Positions 9,109 to 17,292 of a stretch of 64,000 nucleotides of DNA are shown here, one piece after another (the stretch's first letter is position 1; each line of letters opens with the position of its first letter). A program made the translations under genes and the position numbers. This DNA is from Mycobacterium sp. IS-1590 (GTDB taxonomy: Bacteria; Actinomycetota; Actinomycetes; Mycobacteriales; Mycobacteriaceae). Under the pieces are notes generated by a model. The model did not search any database. It was not told the origin of the DNA and saw nothing but the letters and a program-made list of their open reading frames with translations. Location of the stretch: NCBI RefSeq assembly GCF_001500025.1, contig NZ_LQIW01000003.1:124001-188000 (forward strand). Direction: 5' to 3'.

Positions 9109-10127
9109 ATCCCGAGCAGATCGACGTCGGGCTGGCCCGGTACTCGGACTGGGCGTTCACCTCATCGGTGCTGGTCCTGGTGGGCGCGCTGCTGTTGCTC
9201 GCGATCGAGTTGGCATACAGCCGCAGCCGCAAGGCCGACGCCCGGGAGCTGGTCGGAGCCGCGGCAGCGACATCGGAGCGGGCAGCCGCGGCGTCCGGCG
9301 GTGTGCACGCGGACAGCGCCGCGCCGGGCGTCGTGACCCAAACCCCGCGCCGCCCGGTCGACGAACGGATCGGCGGAGCCGGTCTCGCGCTGACCTACCT
9401 CGGCATCGGTTTGCTGCTTGCCTGCATCGTGCTGCGCGGTGCCGCGACCTCGCGGGTGCCGTGGGGCAACATGTACGAGTTCATCAACCTGACCTGCTTC
9501 TGCGGGCTGGTTGCCGCGGCGGTGGTGCTGCGGCGGCGCCAGTACCGGACGCTGTGGGTGTTCGTGCTCCTTCCGGTGCTGATCCTTCTGACAATCTCGG
9601 GCCGCTGGCTGTACACCAACGCCGCGCCGGTGATGCCCGCCCTGCAGTCGTACTGGCTGCCGATCCACGTCTCGGTGGTCAGCCTCGGGTCGGGGGTGTT
9701 CCTGGTCGCCGGTGTCGCCAGCATCCTGTTCCTGCTGAAGATGTCGCGGTTCGCCGACCCCGAGCGCCGCTCGGGCGACAGCATGCTCAGCCGCGCCCTG
9801 GACAGGCTTCCCGATCCGCAGACCTTGGACCGAATCGCCTACCGCACCACGATCTTCGCGTTCCCGGTGTTCGGGTTCGGCGTCATCTTCGGCGCGATCT
9901 GGGCCGAAGAGGCATGGGGCCGCTACTGGGGTTGGGACCCCAAGGAGACCGTGTCGTTCATCGCATGGGTCATCTACGCCGCCTACCTGCACGCCCGCTC
10001 CACCGCCGGGTGGCGCGACAAGAAGGCCGCCTGGATCAACGTCGCCGGCTTCGTCGCGATGGTGTTCAACCTCTTCTTCATCAACCTGGTCACCGTGGGC
10101 CTGCACTCCTACGCCGGAGTCGGCTGA
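9105..10127 (+). CDS. ccsA: Cytochrome c synthase subunit CcsA/ResC-type, c-type cytochrome biogenesis
   Basis: 340 aa with about eight membrane segments. The tryptophan-rich WWD signature is clear at residues 271-281 (WGRYWGWDPKE), and conserved histidines occur in WLPIHVS (His188), in AYLHARS and near the C-terminus (GLHSY). The WWD domain presents haem to apocytochrome c on the outer face. Residues 40-90 form an alanine/arginine-rich, probably cytosolic, linker. It completes the operon hemL-phosphatase-tlpA-ccdA-resB-ccsA and corresponds to Rv0529. Confidence 0.95.
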   Translation: MNPEQIDVGLARYSDWAFTSSVLVLVGALLLLAIELAYSRSRKADARELVGAAAATSERAAAASGGVHADSAAPGVVTQTPRRPVDERIGGAGLALTYLGIGLLLACIVLRGAATSRVPWGNMYEFINLTCFCGLVAAAVVLRRRQYRTLWVFVLLPVLILLTISGRWLYTNAAPVMPALQSYWLPIHVSVVSLGSGVFLVAGVASILFLLKMSRFADPERRSGDSMLSRALDRLPDPQTLDRIAYRTTIFAFPVFGFGVIFGAIWAEEAWGRYWGWDPKETVSFIAWVIYAAYLHARSTAGWRDKKAAWINVAGFVAMVFNLFFINLVTVGLHSYAGVG

Positions 10128-10147
10128 GTCGCAGCATCGCGCTTGGC

Positions 10148-10153
10148 TAAGAT
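10148..10153 (+). promoter_or_regulatory. -10 hexamer for the ParA-like ATPase gene
   Basis: TAAGAT fits TANNNT in the 63-bp gap after ccsA. The predicted start site, near 10160, would leave a leader of about 30 bases that includes the G-run at 10179-10183 placed 7 bp before GTG 10191. Confidence 0.35.
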
Positions 10154-10190
10154 CGGCGGCGAAATCCTGCGAAGCCTTGGGGGCGTCAGC

Positions 10191-11336
10191 GTGTCTGAAC
10201 AACCGGTGCACCACGCCCGGGATGGTGTCGGCGAAGACGTGGCGTCTCCCGCGATAGTGCCCGAAAACGCCTATGCGCCAGGGGGATTCCGCGCACAGAG
10301 CCGGTTCAGTGATCCCGCGGCCGATCCTCCGCCGGAATGGACGGCGCCCACACCGCCCCACGGCCTTCCGGTCGTCTCCCCGCCACCGAACATCGCTGAG
10401 GCCGACCCGGGGCCGTACCTCGACCTCTCGACGGTCGCGCTGCTCGGACAACCCAAACGCGCGCCGTCCGAGGGCTGGCGCAAATGGCTCTATTACGCGT
10501 CGTTCGGATCGGTCAACCTCGGTGACGGGCCCAAGGCCCGCCGCCGGCAGGCGCTCACCGCCGGGATACAGCGGCCATTGCGCGGTTGCCACCGCATCGC
10601 GGTGCTGTCGCTGAAGGGCGGGGTCGGCAAGACGACCATCACCGCGACATTGGGCGCCACCTTGGCGTCGCTGCGCGGCGACCGCGTGATCGCCGTCGAC
10701 GCCAATCCCGACCGCGGCACGCTCAGCCAGAAGGTCCCGCTGGAGACGCCGGCCACGGTGCGGCACCTGCTGCGAGACGCCGAAGGCATCCAGGCCTACA
10801 GCGACGTGCGCGCCTACACCTCACAGGGACCGAGCCGGCTCGAGGTGCTCGCCTCCGAAAGCGACCCGGCGGTGTCGGAGGCGTTCAGCTCCGAGGACTA
10901 CAGGCGCACCCTCGAGGTCCTCGAGCGCTTCTACAGCCTGGTGCTCACCGACTGCGGCACGGGCCTGATGCACTCGGCCATGTCCGCCGTGCTGGCCAGT
11001 GCCGACACGCTGGTGGTGGTCAGTTCCGGGTCGGTCGACGGGGCGCGTAGCGCAGCTGCCACGTTGGACTGGCTGGACGCCCACGGACATCAGGACATGG
11101 TGCGCAACTCGGTCGCGGTGATCAACGCGGTGCGGCCGCGGTCGGGGAAAGTGGACATGACGAAGGTCGTCGACCATTTCAGCCGGCGATGCCGGGCGGT
11201 GCTCGAGGTGCCTTTCGATGCACACCTCGAGGAAGGCGCCGAGATCGACCTCGACCGGCTCAAGCCGGAAACCAGGGCAGCGTTGCTGGAGCTCGCCGCC
11301 GCGATCGCGGCCGGATTCCCCGGCGCACGACGCTAG
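10191..11336 (+). CDS. MinD/ParA-like P-loop ATPase
   Basis: 381 aa from GTG 10191, chosen for its G-rich ribosome binding site; a TTG at 10143 would add 16 residues but lies upstream of the likely -10. Residues 1-135 are proline-rich and poorly structured, as in EspI-like and other mycobacterial ParA proteins. The deviant Walker A KGGVGKTT is at residues 142-149, followed by VIAVDANPDRGTLS and LTDCGTGLMHS. Such ATPases dimerise on ATP and position or regulate membrane complexes. It is the counterpart of Rv0530 and sits directly after the cytochrome c operon; a functional link is unproven. Confidence 0.87.
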   Translation: MSEQPVHHARDGVGEDVASPAIVPENAYAPGGFRAQSRFSDPAADPPPEWTAPTPPHGLPVVSPPPNIAEADPGPYLDLSTVALLGQPKRAPSEGWRKWLYYASFGSVNLGDGPKARRRQALTAGIQRPLRGCHRIAVLSLKGGVGKTTITATLGATLASLRGDRVIAVDANPDRGTLSQKVPLETPATVRHLLRDAEGIQAYSDVRAYTSQGPSRLEVLASESDPAVSEAFSSEDYRRTLEVLERFYSLVLTDCGTGLMHSAMSAVLASADTLVVVSSGSVDGARSAAATLDWLDAHGHQDMVRNSVAVINAVRPRSGKVDMTKVVDHFSRRCRAVLEVPFDAHLEEGAEIDLDRLKPETRAALLELAAAIAAGFPGARR

Positions 11337-11346
11337 AACCGGGCGG

Positions 11347-11508
11347 TCACGGTCTCGGGTTGTCCTCCTGGCCGAGCCGACGCAGGAATTCTGGATCGTC
11401 GTCCGGCCCGATGACGCGGGTGCGCGGACGGCTCGGAGACACTCGCGTCAGTCGCCAGCCGACATACGCCAGCGTGCACAACACGAGAATCAGGAGCAGA
11501 TACGCCAC
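11347..11508 (-). CDS. 53-aa single-pass membrane protein
   Basis: A very good ribosome binding site (AGGAGG, complement of 11517-11522) lies 8 bp before GTG 11508, which gives a short product: one hydrophobic helix (MAYLLLILVLCTLAYVGWRL), then a basic stretch and an acidic tail ending GQEDNPRP. The longer frame to 11619 would run through the promoter and start of the divergent gene and is rejected. Position and size suggest the small gene annotated near Rv0530A in M. tuberculosis. Function unknown; the topology suggests an inner-membrane microprotein with a cytosolic C-terminus. Confidence 0.75.
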   Translation of the reverse strand: MAYLLLILVLCTLAYVGWRLTRVSPSRPRTRVIGPDDDPEFLRRLGQEDNPRP

Positions 11509-11546
11509 GAACAAAACCTCCTTGGTTCGAATATACGCGTCATCGG

Positions 11547-11552
11547 TAGGCT
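11547..11552 (+). promoter_or_regulatory. -10 hexamer of a leaderless promoter for the DUF4229 gene
   Basis: TAGGCT ends 6 bp before GTG 11559. It lies in the 50-bp gap between the divergent 53-aa gene and the DUF4229 gene. Confidence 0.5.
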
Positions 11553-11558
11553 CGGTTC

Positions 11559-11870
11559 GTGTCCGACGGTCGCCAGGGAACTCGCCTCGTGGTGGACGTG
11601 CTGGCCTATGTGCTGGCACGGCTTGCGCTCGTCGCTGCGGTCGCGGCAGCGATTCTCGGTGTCGGACATCTGCTCGGGCTGCGCGAATTCCCGCTCATCG
11701 TCGCGTTGCTCTTCGCGTTGGTGATCGCACTGCCGCTGGGCATCTGGCTGTTCGCGCCGCTGCGGCGCCGCGCCACCGAGAGCATCGCGGCCTTCGACGA
11801 ACGCAGGCGCCGCGACCGTGAGCAACTACAGGCGAGGCTGCGGGGCGAAGACCCACCGTCCCGAGAATGA
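11559..11870 (+). CDS. DUF4229 membrane protein
   Basis: 103 aa from GTG 11559. Two hydrophobic helices (VLARLALVAAVAAAILGVGH and FPLIVALLFALVIALPLGIW) are followed by a charged cytosolic tail (RRRRDREQLQARLRGEDP). This is the usual layout of DUF4229, a small actinobacterial integral membrane family of unknown role; counterpart of Rv0531. The stop overlaps the start of the aminotransferase gene (ATGA), so the two form an operon. Confidence 0.85.
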   Translation: MSDGRQGTRLVVDVLAYVLARLALVAAVAAAILGVGHLLGLREFPLIVALLFALVIALPLGIWLFAPLRRRATESIAAFDERRRRDREQLQARLRGEDPPSRE

Positions 11871-12910
11871 CCACCACCGCGGTGCGTACCGCGTTCGGGG
11901 CCGAATTTGCCGGTGCGGCGGGTTATTTGAACAGCCCGACGTATGGTCTGCCGCCGCACTTCGTTGTCGATGCGCTGCACGACTGCATCGAGCGGTGGCA
12001 GACCGGCACGATGGACGTCCCGTCGTTCGACGACCAGGTTCGCGCGGGACGCGCCGGCTACGCCGCGCTGGCGGGCGTGCCCGTGGAGTCGGTCGCCATG
12101 GGCAGTACCGTCTCCGGGGCGCTGGGGCTGGTGGCCGCGGCGATCCCCGACGGTAGCCGCGTCGCGGTCCTGCCCGGCGAGTTCACCAGCACGACGTTTC
12201 CCTTCGCCGCGCAGTCCGGTCGCGGGGTCACGGTCACCGAGTTGCCCGCCGAGAGGCTCGTCATGGACGCCGCGGACTTCGACGTCGTGGCCGTGAGCCT
12301 GGTGCAGTCCGCCACCGGCGCGCTGCTCGATGCCGAGGCGCTACGCCGGACCGTCGCGGGCACCAGCACCGTGACCGTCGTCGACATCACCCAGGCGGTG
12401 GGCTGGAAAGCCCTCGACATCGGCTGGGTCGACGTCACCGTCGCCGCGGCCTACAAATGGCTTCTCGCCCCACGGGGCGTGACCTGGATGTCGCTCAGCG
12501 ACCGCGTGAGCCGGGTGATGACGCCGCACGCGGCGAACTGGTACGCCGCCGAGCAGCCGTGGCAGGCGATCTACGGCCTGCCGATACAGCTCGCCGACGA
12601 CGCGCGGCGCTTCGACATCTCACCGACCTGGTTCAGCGCGCTGGGCGCCGGGCTGACCCTGCCCTGGCTCGCCACCCTCGACCGGATCGCCGTCGAGCGC
12701 CACACGGTCGGTCTGGCCGCTCGGCTGCGCTCGGCGTTGCAGCTGCCCCCGCAGGAGTCGGCGATCGTGTCGCTGCCCATCGACGGCGCGGCCGAACGAC
12801 TCGCGAGCTCCGGCATCCGCGCATCGGTGCGGGCCGGGGCCGTCCGCGTCGGATTTCACCTCTACAACGACGACAACGACCTCGACCGACTGCTCGACGT
12901 GCTCGGCTGA
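11867..12910 (+). CDS. Class V PLP-dependent aminotransferase
   Basis: 347 aa. It has the fold type I layout of the cysteine desulfurase/isopenicillin epimerase group: GYLNSPTYGLPP at the N-terminus, GSTVSGALGLVAAAIP, the PLP-aspartate in VVDITQAVGW and the Schiff-base lysine in AAYKWLLAPRG at residue 197. There is no cysteine loop as in IscS, so it is more likely an aminotransferase, lyase or kynureninase-like enzyme. The amino donor is unknown. It is translationally coupled to DUF4229 upstream. Confidence 0.85.
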   Translation: MTTTAVRTAFGAEFAGAAGYLNSPTYGLPPHFVVDALHDCIERWQTGTMDVPSFDDQVRAGRAGYAALAGVPVESVAMGSTVSGALGLVAAAIPDGSRVAVLPGEFTSTTFPFAAQSGRGVTVTELPAERLVMDAADFDVVAVSLVQSATGALLDAEALRRTVAGTSTVTVVDITQAVGWKALDIGWVDVTVAAAYKWLLAPRGVTWMSLSDRVSRVMTPHAANWYAAEQPWQAIYGLPIQLADDARRFDISPTWFSALGAGLTLPWLATLDRIAVERHTVGLAARLRSALQLPPQESAIVSLPIDGAAERLASSGIRASVRAGAVRVGFHLYNDDNDLDRLLDVLG

Positions 12911-12960
12911 CCACGGCGATCGCCCGCGGTGGCATGGGACGGCACGGCCGTACTCGTCGG

Positions 12961-12966
12961 TAGATT
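12961..12966 (+). promoter_or_regulatory. Candidate -10 for the SnoaL-like gene
   Basis: TAGATT fits the SigA -10; the predicted leader of about 28 bases contains a G-rich tract (12980-12991) before ATG 13001. Confidence 0.3.
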
Positions 12967-13000
12967 GCGTACCCACCCCCGGGGCGGGTAAGACACCACC

Positions 13001-13345
13001 ATGATTTCGCCTAAAGAGCTATACACACGATGGATAGACGAATTGTGGGCGGGAGATCCCGTTGCGGCCGACCTGGTCACCGAGAATTTCGTGGGACATT
13101 GGCCGGGCCGGGACGTTCGCGGCCCCGGAGAGCTCCAGGCCGTCGTCGGGGAGACCCATCAGATGCTCAGCGATCTGAAGTTCGTGATCGAAGTGGAGCC
13201 GTTCGTCGACGGCGACATGCTGGCGGCCAGGTGGATCGGCACGGGTGCGGCCCAAGACGGGCCGAAGCGATTCACCGGCAATGACATCCTGCGCATCGAA
13301 AACGGCCGTTTCGCGGAGTACTGGACTGGAACCAGCACCGGTTAG
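13001..13345 (+). CDS. SnoaL/NTF2-like ester cyclase-type protein
   Basis: 114 aa. The order of segments is that of SnoaL-like proteins: an N-terminal helix (ELYTRWIDELWAGDPVAADLV), ENFVGHWPGRDVRGPGEL, then alternating strands ending in DILRIENGRFAEYW. The cone-shaped NTF2 fold hosts isomerases, cyclases and pure ligand-binding proteins; the conserved histidine in FVGHWPG is compatible with catalysis. The substrate is unknown. Its stop overlaps the convergent TPR gene by 4 bp. Confidence 0.75.
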   Translation: MISPKELYTRWIDELWAGDPVAADLVTENFVGHWPGRDVRGPGELQAVVGETHQMLSDLKFVIEVEPFVDGDMLAARWIGTGAAQDGPKRFTGNDILRIENGRFAEYWTGTSTG

Positions 13346-14052
13346 CCCGCAGCATCCCGCAGCACCTGCTGGAGCTTGTCGAGCGGATCGCCGGAACCGG
13401 GATCCAGCCGCAACGCGTCCCGGGGCGTGTCGACGTCGGGTACCACCGGCGCGGGCGGCGGTGCCGCCGGTGGTGGGGGTGAAGCCAACGGTGGTGCCGG
13501 CGGCGGTGGGGGCGGAGCGGTCAGACCGGCCAGCTTGGCCCGCAGCCGCGGGGCCGCGTCGTTGCGGACGGCGCGCCGCTCGGGATCGGGATCGGTGTTG
13601 GCTTCAAAGCAACGCTCGGGCGCGTTGCCGACGAGGTCCAACGCGCTGAGGTATCGCTCGCGCGCGGCGTCGGGCCGGTTCTCCCACGCGTCCACGTCGC
13701 CTTGGCGTTCGCGGACGAGCTCGAGGTTGATCAGGACCGGACACGACCGATCCCGCGCGGTACGGCTGAGCGCATCCGAGAAGTGAGCGTCGGCGTCAGC
13801 GAGGCGGTCGTCGAGCACCGCGAGAGTCCCCGCCGCGAACGGCGCCTTGGCGGGTTCGACGATGTTGAGCAGGCCCATCACCGCGACATCGCCGCGCAGT
13901 GCATCGGCGTCGGCGTCGGCGAAGTTCGACACCGCCGAGTGACCCGCCACCACCGTGGAGACGAGTTTCAGCGCGATCGCGAGCACCACGACCACGACGG
14001 GCGCCGAGAACAGCAGCAACCGACGGCGCAGGCGCAACCGAGAGGGACGCAT
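13342..14052 (-). CDS. Membrane-anchored TPR-like protein, Bat-type operon (BatC-like)
   Basis: 236 aa from ATG 14052, overlapping the previous stop (ATGA). An N-terminal anchor (LLLFSAPVVVVVLAIALKLV) precedes a helical region with two TPR-like units (APFAAGTLAVLDDRLADADA and VDAWENRPDAARERYLSALD) and a proline-rich C-terminus (residues 180-205). In Bat operons a TPR protein follows two VWA membrane proteins, which is the arrangement here. It probably acts on the extracytoplasmic face, scaffolding the complex. Family assignment is by architecture, not close similarity. Confidence 0.7.
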   Translation of the reverse strand: MRPSRLRLRRRLLLFSAPVVVVVLAIALKLVSTVVAGHSAVSNFADADADALRGDVAVMGLLNIVEPAKAPFAAGTLAVLDDRLADADAHFSDALSRTARDRSCPVLINLELVRERQGDVDAWENRPDAARERYLSALDLVGNAPERCFEANTDPDPERRAVRNDAAPRLRAKLAGLTAPPPPPPAPPLASPPPPAAPPPAPVVPDVDTPRDALRLDPGSGDPLDKLQQVLRDAAG

Positions 14053-14957
14053 CAGACCACCTCGTCGCGCCGGGCCGCGCGGCTGGTGCGGAACTCGCGC
14101 AGCGTGAGGTAGATCTCGAACAGCAACAGCACCGCGGCCACCATGGTGAAGACCCAGTACAGGTCGGTCCGGTCGACGGCGGTGGCGCCGGGCTGCGCCG
14201 ACGAGGCACCGCTCATCTCGGGGGCATCGTCGGTGACCGGGCGCGACGTGTCCCGGGGGACGAACGGCACGACGAGCTGATCGGCGACGGCCTGCAGACG
14301 CGAATCGTCGCGGGTCGCGCCGTAACCGAACACCGCGCCGCCGTCCACCGAACCGGGTACGGGGTCGAACTCGCCCTGCGGGGCTTGCGACCCGGGTGCG
14401 CCGGAGCCGAAGTAGAACACCAGGTTCTGGGCACCCGGGCTGCGCTGGCCGGCCGCGATCAACTGGTAGCGCAGGACGTTGGCAGCCGCCGCCGCGTTCG
14501 CCTCGCCCCCTGCGCCGTCGGGGGCGGCGGTCACGGCCGCGACCACCGGCTTGAGGCTCCAGTTGTCTTCGGACAGCGGCCATTCCACGGAGGAGCGCGC
14601 GGCGAACGTGATGAGGGCGAACCGAGCCTGCGGGTAGTGGTCGATGAGCGCGGCGACGTCATCGCGGATATCGGCGATCGCCGAGTCGGCGGAGCGGTCG
14701 ACGATCAGGAACACGTTGGCGGTCGCGTCGCCGTCGGAGTCCGTCACCGCAGAGTCTTCGGTGTCACCGCCGATGGCGGGTCGGGCCGCAGCGATCAGCA
14801 TCAGCATCACCGCAAGCGTCAGCGCCGACCACCGCCACACGGTGGCCCACCGCTGACCGGTGCGCGCCAGCTGGCGCATGCTGATGAGCCGCAGCACGAC
14901 CGCGGCGACAGCGACGGCGATCAGGAGGACCGGCGGTACGACGGGCGAGAAGGTCAT
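14052..14957 (-). CDS. VWA-domain membrane protein with degenerate MIDAS (BatB-like)
   Basis: 301 aa from ATG 14957 (MTFSPVV). Two N-terminal helices and one C-terminal helix (LYWVFTMVAAVLLLFEIYL) enclose a VWA domain. The first metal-site motif reads D87-R-S-A-D91 rather than DxSxS, and the strand that normally carries the third aspartate reads FYFGSGAPGS, so metal binding looks impaired. The layout (TM-TM-VWA-TM) is that of BatA/BatB proteins paired with MoxR ATPases. It overlaps its neighbours by 1-4 bp on both sides. Confidence 0.8.
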   Translation of the reverse strand: MTFSPVVPPVLLIAVAVAAVVLRLISMRQLARTGQRWATVWRWSALTLAVMLMLIAAARPAIGGDTEDSAVTDSDGDATANVFLIVDRSADSAIADIRDDVAALIDHYPQARFALITFAARSSVEWPLSEDNWSLKPVVAAVTAAPDGAGGEANAAAAANVLRYQLIAAGQRSPGAQNLVFYFGSGAPGSQAPQGEFDPVPGSVDGGAVFGYGATRDDSRLQAVADQLVVPFVPRDTSRPVTDDAPEMSGASSAQPGATAVDRTDLYWVFTMVAAVLLLFEIYLTLREFRTSRAARRDEVV

Positions 14958-15958
14958 CGTCGAAGCACCGCCAACGACAGGCACAGCAGCGCCGACACCA
15001 CGACCGCGATCGCCAACGGGACCGTCGGGGTGTCGCCGCGGAATCCCGCGAGGGTCGCGGCTCGGTCGGCGTCTGGCGGATGCGCTCGGATGCCGTCCAA
15101 TTGAGCCGCCGGGTCGGGCCCTACGGGGGCGTACCGTCCGCTCGTGGCCGATACGACGGACCGCACGGGGCCCGGGGACGTCACCAGCGCGTTGACCTGG
15201 ATTCCGCGCTCCTGCATCAACTCGGTGACCTGCTGGTCGGTGTAGAGCGAGGGGCGGGTCTCGTCCGGCGCGCGTAACTGGCCCGGGCCCAGGTAGATGA
15301 TCGAACGGCGGCGTTCACCGGGTGGATCGTCGGCGGGGAAGCCCGCGGCGCACAGGGCGAGGACGTCGGCGACGCTCGTCGCATAGTCCACATATGTGAC
15401 GGGCGCAGTGAACGCGGCGAGGCTGTTCCGTTTGGCCGCGCGTTGGGCGGGCGAAAGCGCGGCGTCATCGGGCAGGCCGGCGAGACCGGCTGCCTCCCCG
15501 AGCTTCTCGACCGCAAACTGATGGTCCCGGGTCAGCGGGATGATCCGGCGGTTGATCGAGGTCAATCCGACCCGCTGGGCGCCGAAGGCTCCGGTGCGCT
15601 GCGCGAAATAGGACAGGAACGCGCTCGTGCTGGGATCGTCGACCGGTTCGGCGACGCACAACATGACGTCCTCGGGCACGTCGGAGGTCTGGAGCGACCA
15701 CCACAACCCGCTGGGGCGGGCGCTGGCCAGCACGGCAGCGCCGAACAACAGCACGAGCAGCACGATCGTGACGACCATCGACGCCGTGCGCGCCCGCGCC
15801 ACCCGCGCGTACTCGGGCAGGCGGGTGAGGCGGACGGTGTTCGCCAACGGCAGCAACCGTCGCCGCAGCTGCTTCGTCGGCACCAGCACCGCGAGCGCGA
15901 CAGCGCCTGCCAGACAGGCGAATCCGATGACTGCGATCGGCCACCAGGTCAGGGCCAC
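14954..15958 (-). CDS. VWA-like membrane protein with degenerate MIDAS (BatA-like)
   Basis: 334 aa from GTG 15958. It has two N-terminal helices (ITVIGFACLAGAVALAVLV-like region and MVVTIVLLVLLFGAAVLASA) and one at the C-terminus. Between them is a VWA-like core: VMLCVAEPVDD replaces the DxSxS strand, RVGLTSINRRIIPLT matches the next VWA strand, and SIIYLGPGQL replaces the TDG strand. This domain therefore has the fold signature but no metal site. It is a paralogue in layout of the next gene. Its start overlaps the preceding gene by 10 bp. Confidence 0.75.
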   Translation of the reverse strand: MALTWWPIAVIGFACLAGAVALAVLVPTKQLRRRLLPLANTVRLTRLPEYARVARARTASMVVTIVLLVLLFGAAVLASARPSGLWWSLQTSDVPEDVMLCVAEPVDDPSTSAFLSYFAQRTGAFGAQRVGLTSINRRIIPLTRDHQFAVEKLGEAAGLAGLPDDAALSPAQRAAKRNSLAAFTAPVTYVDYATSVADVLALCAAGFPADDPPGERRRSIIYLGPGQLRAPDETRPSLYTDQQVTELMQERGIQVNALVTSPGPVRSVVSATSGRYAPVGPDPAAQLDGIRAHPPDADRAATLAGFRGDTPTVPLAIAVVVSALLCLSLAVLRR

Positions 15959-16422
15959 GAGCGGATCAGCTCCTCGGTCGTCGCGCCGGCCTCGACGACG
16001 CGCACCGGCGAGGCCGCGTTGAACTGCGCGTCGTCGAGGGCGGCGAGCGTCGGGGCGGCAGGCGCCAGCTCCCCGGATGCGATGTCGTCGAGCTGCATGT
16101 ATTGCGCCCGTATCCCCGTGGCCTGGTGCAGGAAACTGCGCAGGGTCCGGCTCATCGCCGCACCGGCCTCGGCGTCGGTGAGCTCACCGTGGCGGTGCCG
16201 AGCGGCGATGCGCTGCACGCTGCGCGCGAACCGTCGGCGCAGCAGCCGGGCGTGCAGGGAACGCGCCAAGGGCAGGCGCCGGAGTCGCTGCGCCGGTAGT
16301 GTCCACATGAAAACGCCGATGTACCAGACGATTACCGCCAATACGAGTAGCGCCCCGAGCCACAACCACCCCGACGAGTACGGCATGGGCCCACCGACGA
16401 ACCGCAACAGGTCATCCGGCAC
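15949..16422 (-). CDS. Single-pass membrane protein of the MoxR operon (DUF4381-like)
   Basis: 157 aa from GTG 16422. One membrane segment (WLWLGALLVLAVIVWYIGVF) is followed by a basic linker and a helical cytosolic domain (AAMSRTLRSFLHQATGIRAQ) with an alanine-rich tail. Size and position between DUF58 and VWA genes match DUF4381 proteins of Bat/MoxR loci, but similarity is weak. The start lies 11 bp inside the DUF58 gene's 3' end. Confidence 0.65.
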   Translation of the reverse strand: MPDDLLRFVGGPMPYSSGWLWLGALLVLAVIVWYIGVFMWTLPAQRLRRLPLARSLHARLLRRRFARSVQRIAARHRHGELTDAEAGAAMSRTLRSFLHQATGIRAQYMQLDDIASGELAPAAPTLAALDDAQFNAASPVRVVEAGATTEELIRSWP

Positions 16423-17284
16423 GGGCGAACACCTCGGTCAATGCGACGAGCCGGGCGCGGATCTCACTGCTGCCGCCGATCCTGGTGTGCGGGACCGCGC
16501 GGGCGGTCATGAACTCGTCGAGGCGGTGCGCCCGGGCCTGTTCCGCCTTGCGGTACGCCGCGACCACCCGAGGGCCCAGGGTGGCGGTGTCGAGGACGAA
16601 CCGGCCGGTGGACACGTCGAATCCGGCCCTGTCGTCGCTCGTGGCACCGACGGCGGGCATGTCGGAGACCGTCGCCCACAGCACGTCGTGGCGGGCGGTC
16701 ATCCGGGTGACGGCGTCGGTCAGCCGGTCGTCGACATCCGGTTCGTCGGACACCACCACGACCAGCATCGGATGGCGGTAATGCGTTGTGACGTAATCGA
16801 GTTGGCAGACGATGTCGCTGCGGCCGGACCCGCGGCCGGCGTGACCGTGGTACCTGTGCAGCAGGCTTTCGATGTGGGTCTCGCCGCGCCGCTGCCGAAT
16901 GTTGACGCAGCCGCGGGTGTCGCCGAACACCATACCGATCTGGTCGGAACGTCCGAGTGTGATGAGCCCGAACGCCCCCAGGATGTTCATGGCCACATCA
17001 TGTTTCAACTCGCCACTGGGGGTCAGGGCCGCCATGTTGCGACCGGCGTCGGCGACGAGCAGCAGCTTGTGGTGCTTCTCGGAGACGAACCGCTTGATCA
17101 GTACATGACCCGAACGCGCCGACGCCTTCCAGTCGATGTCGCGGACGTCGTCGCCGGGCACGTAGGGCCGCAGATCGTCGAACTCGAGGCTGCGGGTGTG
17201 CAACAGTGCGTAGCGGCCGCCTTCGAGCATGCCGCGGGTGTCGGTGCCGAAATGCGTCCTCGCCGTGGTGAGGTGTCTGCCCAT
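16412..17284 (-). CDS. DUF58 protein of the MoxR operon
   Basis: 290 aa from ATG 17284. The DUF58 signature is clear: LEFDDLRPYVPGDDVRDIDW at residues 33-52, then KASARSGHVLIKRFVSEKHH. A VWA-like half follows in which the metal loop reads LLLVADAGRNM (DxGxN) instead of DxSxS. DUF58 proteins are encoded beside MoxR AAA ATPases and are thought to bridge the ATPase and the VWA partners. It begins 8 bp downstream of the MoxR stop. Confidence 0.88.
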   Translation of the reverse strand: MGRHLTTARTHFGTDTRGMLEGGRYALLHTRSLEFDDLRPYVPGDDVRDIDWKASARSGHVLIKRFVSEKHHKLLLVADAGRNMAALTPSGELKHDVAMNILGAFGLITLGRSDQIGMVFGDTRGCVNIRQRRGETHIESLLHRYHGHAGRGSGRSDIVCQLDYVTTHYRHPMLVVVVSDEPDVDDRLTDAVTRMTARHDVLWATVSDMPAVGATSDDRAGFDVSTGRFVLDTATLGPRVVAAYRKAEQARAHRLDEFMTARAVPHTRIGGSSEIRARLVALTEVFARAG

Positions 17285-17292
17285 ACTCGGCC

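Noticed and set aside
10143-10190. TTG start for the ParA-like ATPase
   Set aside because: It would lie upstream of the likely -10 and lacks a ribosome binding site; GTG 10191 has one.
9162-10766. 534-codon minus-strand frame opposite ccsA and the ParA-like gene
   Set aside because: Low-complexity Arg/Gly/Asp content, and both plus-strand genes have definite signatures.
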